11,700 nt of DNA, from positions 1 to 11,700 of the forward strand of contig JAEYQZ010000252.1 in the NCBI GenBank assembly GCA_023409695.1, read 5' to 3'. This document shows, one piece after another, positions 6,945 to 11,700 of the stretch. The notes under the pieces are model-generated. The model worked only from the letters and a program-made list of their open reading frames with translations, made no database searches and was not told the DNA's origin. The translations under genes were made by a program, and so were the position numbers. Positions within the stretch are counted from its first letter, which is position 1. The number at the start of each line of letters is the position of its first letter. Origin of the DNA: Methanobacteriota archaeon (GTDB taxonomy: Archaea; Methanobacteriota; Methanobacteria; Methanobacteriales; Methanobacteriaceae).

Positions 6945-8576
6945 TTATATTTTATCCATATAATTCCCGCTTTGTTGAACATCTGGAGGTAATTGGGAGG
7001 AGAATTCCTTTAAATTTTTGGTTAAATTTCCTACATCTTGAGGATCAATCGCGTAAAATGAAACAGTATCCATAAAACAGGTTATTCTATTTTTAATCTT
7101 CCATTGTCCTACTTTAATCCAATCAGAAGGTATTCCTCCCGTTAAATAATTTTTATATAGATCTTCATAGACTATAATTACCTTAACATGATTTTGATGT
7201 GTAATCTTATCAAGGTCTTCTACAGTATAATTATTTTTCAAAATTGCTTTAGAAACATTAAGACTACTTAATCCGAGTAAATCTACAGATCTAATATTTG
7301 CAAGGTAATTCACCGCACCAACATCATTTAAAGAAATTGCATCTCCTTGATAGTATTTTTGTATAAAAAGACCCATCTGGTACTGCTGGTCATAAACATT
7401 ATGTGTGGCGGTGGGAATATCATTAAAGGAATCATACCCCCTTACAGATAATGGAACAACCAATATGAATATTAAGAACATTATGGACAGACGTTTATAA
7501 TTTATTTTACTATTTGGCTTGAATACTGGTAAATATTCACTTATACCAATTGCAATAGCCATAATTCCTAAAGCCAAGATATATGCTTCATACCTGTAGA
7601 ACCAGCCTATTCTTGCTATAAACATGTGCAGTGCTGTTGTACATAAGAATATAATGATTATAATATTTGGGGCGGTCCACAGAGTCTTTTTATCTTTAAA
7701 ACGGAGAAACAGTATTCCTGCGGCTAAGATCAATGGAATAAATAGGTATGGATTTAAAATATTCAAAAAATTATTCCATAGCAAAAGCATGCCATTTAAT
7801 GACAGAAGTTGAGTTTTGGCCTCAACAAAAATGGTCTTCGTTATCAGTGAGTTTGGCAGGAAAAACCAGCCATTCTCTGTGGAAAATATTCCATATGCAA
7901 TTACAGGCACTATACCTGCACATAATACTGATATGAAGTTCCAATACCTCCGTTTAGTCAGGAATAGGATTGCAACAATTGAAACTACAATTGCATCCTC
8001 ATAGCGAACTGCCACGACCAGGGCAGATAAGATCAATAAAATATAATATTTTAAAGGACTTGGTTTATCTTCAGAAATTATCTGAACTGCAATAAATATA
8101 AATGAAATGATCAGGACTATTTGCAGGATATGTTCCATACCTGTAAATATCAGTGCAGGAATTGGGGTAAAAAATATCAAAAATAGTAAAAAAATTAGAT
8201 TATATGCTGGATTTAACTTATAATATCTAAATATGGAATAAGCTATGAAAATAAAAATTGTGGCAAATATTGTATTCAATATAAAAGGGATGAACGTATT
8301 TACTCCAAATATAAAATAGGCTGAAGATAGCACGATTATCCATAATGGGGATGACGATGATGATGTAAAACCATATTCATCCACACCCCACACCCCATGC
8401 AAAATTAAATTTTTAGCCATTACCATGTGAATGTAAGGATCATCAAGCACATATGTAAATATACCCTGATTTAAGGCAATAGAATCTCTAAATATAATTA
8501 ATATGGCTGCCCATAGTACAATAACTGCGATTATAACTGGTAAATGTTTGGATATGCTGGAAAAATTAAGATTCAT
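6945..8576 (-). CDS. GT-C type membrane glycosyltransferase (GT39/ArnT-like)
   Basis: A 543-residue membrane protein with about ten to twelve hydrophobic segments in the first 378 residues and a hydrophilic C-terminal domain of about 165 residues. D45-D46-P-Y-I-H, in the first extracytoplasmic loop after the first membrane segment, is the acidic motif expected of GT-C enzymes, which move sugars from polyprenyl/dolichyl phosphate carriers to acceptors outside the membrane. T145-G-M-E-H, R191-Y-E-D and the D418-V-G-A-V-N-Y with V431-D-L-L-G-L motif in the soluble domain also recur in such proteins. The ATG at 8576 has no clear Shine-Dalgarno site but lies 33 bp after the upstream flippase-like gene, so coupled translation is likely. 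Together with a second GT-C gene and the flippase-like gene it suggests S-layer, lipid or wall-polymer glycosylation. The sugar and acceptor cannot be read from the sequence. Confidence 0.82.
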   Translation of the reverse strand: MNLNFSSISKHLPVIIAVIVLWAAILIIFRDSIALNQGIFTYVLDDPYIHMVMAKNLILHGVWGVDEYGFTSSSSSPLWIIVLSSAYFIFGVNTFIPFILNTIFATIFIFIAYSIFRYYKLNPAYNLIFLLFLIFFTPIPALIFTGMEHILQIVLIISFIFIAVQIISEDKPSPLKYYILLILSALVVAVRYEDAIVVSIVAILFLTKRRYWNFISVLCAGIVPVIAYGIFSTENGWFFLPNSLITKTIFVEAKTQLLSLNGMLLLWNNFLNILNPYLFIPLILAAGILFLRFKDKKTLWTAPNIIIIIFLCTTALHMFIARIGWFYRYEAYILALGIMAIAIGISEYLPVFKPNSKINYKRLSIMFLIFILVVPLSVRGYDSFNDIPTATHNVYDQQYQMGLFIQKYYQGDAISLNDVGAVNYLANIRSVDLLGLSSLNVSKAILKNNYTVEDLDKITHQNHVKVIIVYEDLYKNYLTGGIPSDWIKVGQWKIKNRITCFMDTVSFYAIDPQDVGNLTKNLKEFSSQLPPDVQQSGNYMDKI

Positions 8577-8609
8577 AATACATTTTATTCATAATTTGAC
8601 TATTTATAT

Positions 8610-9533
8610 TTATTTTCCCATGATCCTTTTTTTAAAGATGAAATGTATCAAGAACCCTAAAATTGCTCCAAACCAGAGTGTTCCAAATCTTATTATTATG
8701 GCTACACCTACAGAATCTACTGATGTTAGTCCAAAGTACTGTAACATTCCAGATATTGTGGCTTCTGCGATTCCAAGGCCTCCGGGAATCATACTGATTG
8801 CACCAATTAATGATGCAAAACTGAATACAAATGTGGATAAGAGTACACTAAGGGATTGTCCGAATCCTAGTATTACAAAGTAAAGTGCCAGGCATTCAAA
8901 GAACCATGCAAAAGCGCTTAAAAATGATAATCCTACCATATTTTTAGGGTGCATTAACTGTAAGAATGTGGCATGCATGGTTTTGATGTCTTTGGAATAT
9001 TTTCCGGCTCTTTTCTCAAGTACGGAAATCAAAATGCCTGAAATTTTTTCAGACCTTATGGCTACAAAGAATACTGCAAATATTAAAAGCAGCCCTGCTA
9101 AAATATAGATTCCTTCTTTATAATACAGAATTCCAAGCAGAGAAAGTATAACTAACCCAATTACATCTGTAACCCTGTCAGTAATTACAACTGGGACAGT
9201 TTTACTTAATTTTTCACCGTTTATATCTCGTATTAACCATCCTTTCCATATTTCCCCTACTTTAGCAGGAGTTATGATCATTCCCATTCCGCTGAAAAAT
9301 ACAAATAAATTATCTTTAAGTTTTAAATGAACATCTGCGCTTTTTAAAAAAAGACTCCACTTTAAAAAACGGACAAGATAGGCTATCAAAACTAGAATAA
9401 GCATTAACGGAATAAATACCCAGTTAAATTTTTCAATTGCAGTTAACAGGCTTCCAAAATCTGCATATATTCCCATTATAAGATAAACAACAACTGCAAA
9501 CAATATAACTAGCCAAACTTTGTTATTTTCCAT
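8610..9533 (-). CDS. Flippase-like / lysylphosphatidylglycerol synthase TM-domain family protein (UPF0104, AglD-type)
   Basis: A 307-residue integral membrane protein with about eight hydrophobic segments, matching the PF03706 family in length. Signature blocks are P89-A-K-V-G-E-I-W-K-G (89-98), V116-I-T-D-R-V-T-D-V (116-124) and S247-M-I-P-G-G-L-G-I-A-E (247-257). Bacterial MprF uses this domain to flip aminoacyl-lipids, and in archaea it is found in AglD-like proteins of N-glycosylation, so a role in moving or using lipid-linked sugars is inferred; this protein lacks a glycosyltransferase domain. The ATG at 9533 is supported by AGGTG (9541-9545) at 7-nt spacing. It lies between the PHP gene and a GT-C glycosyltransferase gene, with the duplicated PHP tail just upstream. 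Family assignment is secure, substrate unknown. Confidence 0.87.
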   Translation of the reverse strand: MENNKVWLVILFAVVVYLIMGIYADFGSLLTAIEKFNWVFIPLMLILVLIAYLVRFLKWSLFLKSADVHLKLKDNLFVFFSGMGMIITPAKVGEIWKGWLIRDINGEKLSKTVPVVITDRVTDVIGLVILSLLGILYYKEGIYILAGLLLIFAVFFVAIRSEKISGILISVLEKRAGKYSKDIKTMHATFLQLMHPKNMVGLSFLSAFAWFFECLALYFVILGFGQSLSVLLSTFVFSFASLIGAISMIPGGLGIAEATISGMLQYFGLTSVDSVGVAIIIRFGTLWFGAILGFLIHFIFKKRIMGK

Positions 9534-9550
9534 ACTTTAGCACCTGATTA

Positions 9551-9613
9551 TTAGAAATGCTTTCTCCATGTCTTCAATACTTTCGTAAAAACATGATTCA
9601 AGCTGGTAGATGT
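9551..9613 (-). pseudogene. Duplicated 3' end of the PHP gene (21 codons including stop)
   Basis: Read on the minus strand, this stretch encodes T-S-T-S-L-N-H-V-F-T-K-V-L-K-T-W-R-K-H-F and then TAA, the same as the last 20 residues of the upstream PHP protein except His for Arg. It aligns without gaps to 9636-9698 (55 of 63 bases identical). In the central 54 bp (9560-9613 against 9645-9698) the three differences are all at third codon positions and silent. The offset is 85 bp, so this copy lies in another frame from the PHP gene. It is most simply the remnant of a tandem PHP paralogue that lost everything except its end. It ends 17 bp before the flippase-like start codon. Confidence 0.75.
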
Positions 9614-9635
9614 CAACCTTTTAGAAAAAGGTTGA
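9613..9635 (-). repeat. Perfect 10-bp hairpin between the two PHP gene ends
   Basis: TCAACCTTTT (9613-9622) pairs fully with AAAAGGTTGA (9626-9635) around a 3-nt loop. It fills exactly the space between the PHP stop codon (9636-9638) and the duplicated tail. In the transcript no U-run follows, so it is not a standard terminator. It may stabilise or process the message between the PHP gene and the downstream membrane-protein genes, or mark the recombination junction that created the remnant. Confidence 0.6.
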
Positions 9636-9698
9636 TCAAAATCTCTTTCTCCATGTCTTCAACACCTTCGTAAAAACATGATTCAAACTGGTAGATGT
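9636..9698 (-). repeat. Parent copy of the duplicated PHP gene end
   Basis: This is the 3' end of the PHP gene, codons 191-210 and the stop. It forms a direct repeat with 9551-9613 at an 85-bp offset. Homology stops sharply at the Thr codon 9696-9698: beyond it the PHP gene continues with codons for Gly-Lys, while the other copy runs into the hairpin. Confidence 0.8.
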
Positions 9699-10268
9699 TT
9701 TACCAAATACCTGTAATTTATTTTTTAAGATAGCTTCATAAATATCATCTGTTTCTACTATTATGCCGGCATGCCCTATTTCATTTGCAAAATGGGCGTC
9801 ACTTCCCCCAGTTGTACCTAATTTATATTTTTTTGCAAATTTACTGGCGTTTTGATTATATTTATCTTTTACACAACGTGAATTGAGTATCTCAATGCTA
9901 TTTATAGATTTAACGTCATTTTCATCTGGAAATGAGCCATGTCTCCATTCATCAAATGGATGGGGAAGGACCACTATGCCGCTTTGGGCTTTAATTTCAT
10001 CTATAACTTCATAAAAATCATTAGATTTTATTTCTTCAGACAAAAATAGTCCAATTACTTCGCCTTTAGTTGTCATTACTTCTGAACCGACTATGACCTT
10101 AAACTTTTCTGTTTCATATTGTTTAGCCTCTAATCCCCCTTTTATGGTATTATGATCCGTAACCGCAATACCATCTAAGCCTTTCTTAATGGCAACTTTA
10201 ATGATCTTTCGAGGATCAAGAATTCCATCTGAAGAATATTTTGAATGAGAGTGAAGATCGTATTTCAT
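9636..10268 (-). CDS. PHP-domain phosphoesterase (TrpH-like)
   Basis: A 210-residue soluble protein with the full PHP metal-site pattern: H6-x-H8, D14, D38-H39, E63 (GSE), H103 (PHP), and D157 with H159 (SDAH). PHP proteins hydrolyse phosphate esters with two or three metal ions; small stand-alone members of this TrpH/YciV-like group act on nucleotides or sugar phosphates, but the substrate here is unknown. The start ATG follows GGAG (10275-10278) at 6-nt spacing, and the gene lies 17 bp after the partial glycosyltransferase gene, so they share a transcript. The stop TGA is in the context TTT TGA and is directly followed by a perfect hairpin and a second copy of the gene's last 21 codons. The tail (about residues 190-210, basic) lies outside the catalytic core. 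Confidence 0.88.
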   Translation of the reverse strand: MKYDLHSHSKYSSDGILDPRKIIKVAIKKGLDGIAVTDHNTIKGGLEAKQYETEKFKVIVGSEVMTTKGEVIGLFLSEEIKSNDFYEVIDEIKAQSGIVVLPHPFDEWRHGSFPDENDVKSINSIEILNSRCVKDKYNQNASKFAKKYKLGTTGGSDAHFANEIGHAGIIVETDDIYEAILKNKLQVFGKTSTSLNHVFTKVLKTWRKRF

Positions 10269-10285
10269 TTTAGGCTCCTAACTGT

Positions 10286-11700
10286 TTAATATTGCTCTGG
10301 TCCGTTAAATACCAGTTCGTTATTCTTTATTTGAGTTTCATTAACGTCTGAATAGTATAATTTCAGACCATCTGATAAATCTATAGTTTTTACTGGAATT
10401 TGTGACGTTATCTGGGGGAAATATGTTGATTGATTGCTGATTACCCATATTATTTTTTGTGTGGAGCTGTTAACGGGGATCTTGAATATATTGGATGCCA
10501 GCCATGTGTTAGTATGGTTTTTAGCATACCATTCTGAAGTTATAAAGTGGTCTGCTTCTATTAAATAATAAACTTGATAATCTGGCAGGTAATACATTGC
10601 TTTTCTCCAATTAAATCCTTCATTTTCACGGGTAATTTCTCCCATAACTATTATTGTATTGCTGGAATTAGAGCCTGGCACTTGGGATATGGCATTGAGG
10701 TAGGTTTGGGTACTCTGGTCATCAGCGTTAATTTTTTCGTGAGTAGACATAAATCCCATATCTAATGCCCATAACACTTTATCCTGTATAGATAAACTAC
10801 CTAAATCGCTTATTGGAGTTTCCCACAGTTTTTCTTCATTTATATTGTAAGGAACTGTAAAGTATGCTATATTGAACAGAATGACTAAAGAGAGCACTAT
10901 TGTAAGACATTTTTTGGGACTGTATCTCTTAAATCTTGAACTTAAACTGTAAGACAGTTCTTTAACAAAATATGCCAATACAATGGCCAATACTGGTATG
11001 AACACCAGCATATATCCGGGTTTAGCTATATGTATGAGTAGATACATAATGGAAGCAGGTAAAAACCACAGTACAAGGAATATAACTCTATAATCCCTCA
11101 TATTTTCACGGAATATGTGTTTTGGCCCTTTTCCAACATATTTAGTAAATAATGCCATCACAATAATTCCTGAATAGGTTAAAGCAAGCCCCAACCATGT
11201 AAAGTAGGAACCAACTGCTGTGAGTTTATTAGTAATAGTCGATCCAAAGAGTATAGAAGCTCTTGGGAATGCTATTTTATATAATGTGCTTGAAGCTTGG
11301 GAATACTGTTCGTAACCCCCTGAAAATATCATTGTTGGAATAACCCATACTAAAACAGAAGGAATTAGCACTATAATTGCTTTTAATAATCTATTTGGAT
11401 CTCTTTTATGATAAAATGCACAAAAGAACCATAATGGAAACATATAAATGATTAAATCTTGTCTGAATCCTCCTGCCAGACCTAAAGCGATGATGGATGG
11501 ATAGAAAAATTTTTCTCTTCCTCTAAAAACCTGGTAAGATAGATAAGCAACAGTGGTGGCAAGAAAAGCCTGAGTTGGATAAATTGTGGATATTTCTCCA
11601 TAGTACCAGAATAATGGATTAAAAACCAGTAATAGCGAAGCTATTATGGCAATTTGTCTTGAAAACATCTGCTTAGCCAGGAAATAAATTAATATAACTG
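10286..11700 (-). CDS. GT-C type membrane glycosyltransferase, N-terminus outside window (partial)
   Basis: A membrane glycosyltransferase-like protein cut by the window edge. The frame stays open from the first in-window ATG (11668) to 11700, where it still encodes hydrophobic residues, so that ATG is internal. The visible part (about 470 residues) has roughly eight hydrophobic segments, then a hydrophilic C-terminal domain of about 185 residues. The F20-W-Y-Y-G-E-I-S-T-I-Y-P-T block, G66-G-F-R-Q-D71 and H213-I-A-K-P-G-Y-M-L (numbered from the 11668 ATG) recur in GT39-like proteins of bacteria and archaea. The first-loop acidic motif expected of GT-C enzymes would lie beyond the window, so catalytic competence cannot be judged. 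It heads, within this view, the run of glycan-related genes: the PHP gene follows after 17 bp. It shows no clear similarity by eye to the other GT-C gene here beyond overall architecture. Confidence 0.8.
   Translation of the reverse strand, partial: VILIYFLAKQMFSRQIAIIASLLLVFNPLFWYYGEISTIYPTQAFLATTVAYLSYQVFRGREKFFYPSIIALGLAGGFRQDLIIYMFPLWFFCAFYHKRDPNRLLKAIIVLIPSVLVWVIPTMIFSGGYEQYSQASSTLYKIAFPRASILFGSTITNKLTAVGSYFTWLGLALTYSGIIVMALFTKYVGKGPKHIFRENMRDYRVIFLVLWFLPASIMYLLIHIAKPGYMLVFIPVLAIVLAYFVKELSYSLSSRFKRYSPKKCLTIVLSLVILFNIAYFTVPYNINEEKLWETPISDLGSLSIQDKVLWALDMGFMSTHEKINADDQSTQTYLNAISQVPGSNSSNTIIVMGEITRENEGFNWRKAMYYLPDYQVYYLIEADHFITSEWYAKNHTNTWLASNIFKIPVNSSTQKIIWVISNQSTYFPQITSQIPVKTIDLSDGLKLYYSDVNETQIKNNELVFNGPEQY

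Noticed and set aside
8349..8366. GATGACGATGATGATG-like triplet run as a microsatellite
   Set aside because: It encodes the Ser run in T-S-S-S-S-S-P of the glycosyltransferase's first large loop, a position where related proteins also have Ser/Thr-rich sequence; it is too short to be remarkable.
8566..8592. Eight-codon minus-strand mini-ORF overlapping the start of the 543-residue glycosyltransferase
   Set aside because: It has no ribosome-binding site and is very short. An AT-rich gap easily yields such a frame, so a leader-peptide role is not supported.
8503..8883. Plus-strand open frame of 126 codons across the junction of the flippase-like and GT-C genes
   Set aside because: It overlaps two well-supported minus-strand genes and their junction, and shows no family signature.
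9551..9698. Direct repeat considered as a CRISPR-like or mobile-element signal
   Set aside because: There are only two copies, they are 85 bp apart, and both encode the end of the same protein in frame with silent changes, so it is a gene duplication remnant and not an array or target-site duplication.
11666..11668. ATG at 11668 as the true start of the partial glycosyltransferase
   Set aside because: The frame remains open upstream to the window edge and encodes hydrophobic residues, no ribosome-binding site precedes the ATG, and the expected N-terminal membrane segments and acidic motif are missing.

Overview
The window looks like part of the chromosome of a methanogenic archaeon, most probably of the Methanobacteriales (Methanobacterium-like). 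This is inferred from four things: an AMA-type single-ring AAA ATPase, a group known from methanogens and Archaeoglobus; a DUF4013 membrane protein; archaeal TATA boxes (TTTATATA-like) with Shine-Dalgarno sites matching AGGAGGTGATC; and an AT-rich sequence with U-tract terminators. All ten protein genes lie on the minus strand, so transcription runs from high to low coordinates. There is no tRNA, rRNA, CRISPR array or insertion sequence, and no gene-free stretch exceeds about 250 bp.

Read in the direction of transcription, the right half (11700 to 5746) is a closely packed run. It holds a multi-membrane GT-C type glycosyltransferase cut by the window edge, a PHP-domain phosphoesterase, a flippase-like (UPF0104/AglD-type) membrane protein, a second GT-C type glycosyltransferase and a DUF362 protein. 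Gaps are 17, 102, 33 and about 70 bp. This is best read as a cell-surface glycan or lipid-linked glycosylation cluster. The 102-bp gap after the PHP gene holds a second copy of the last 21 codons of that gene (stop included) and a perfect 10-bp hairpin. Over the conserved 54 bp the two copies differ only at synonymous positions, so both were once (or still are) read as protein.

The middle (5536 to 3684) is a two-gene unit that looks like DNA repair: a radical SAM protein of the spore-photoproduct-lyase-like family (COG1533) followed 53 bp later by an endonuclease IV-like TIM-barrel protein. Two T6 tracts in the transcript follow it.

The left part (3462 to 1) has three separately spaced genes. 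The AMA-like AAA ATPase has a GTG start, a clear TATA box and a C-terminal Met-Phe-Ala that resembles the proteasome-docking HbYX tail. A DUF4013 integral membrane protein follows. Last is a PLP-dependent cystathionine gamma-synthase/lyase family enzyme with a strong Shine-Dalgarno site. Its upstream region carries a nest of overlapping perfect palindromes (1241-1270) that may be an operator.

Nothing here is clearly a new defence or mobile system. The most unusual structure is the duplicated 3' end of the PHP gene.
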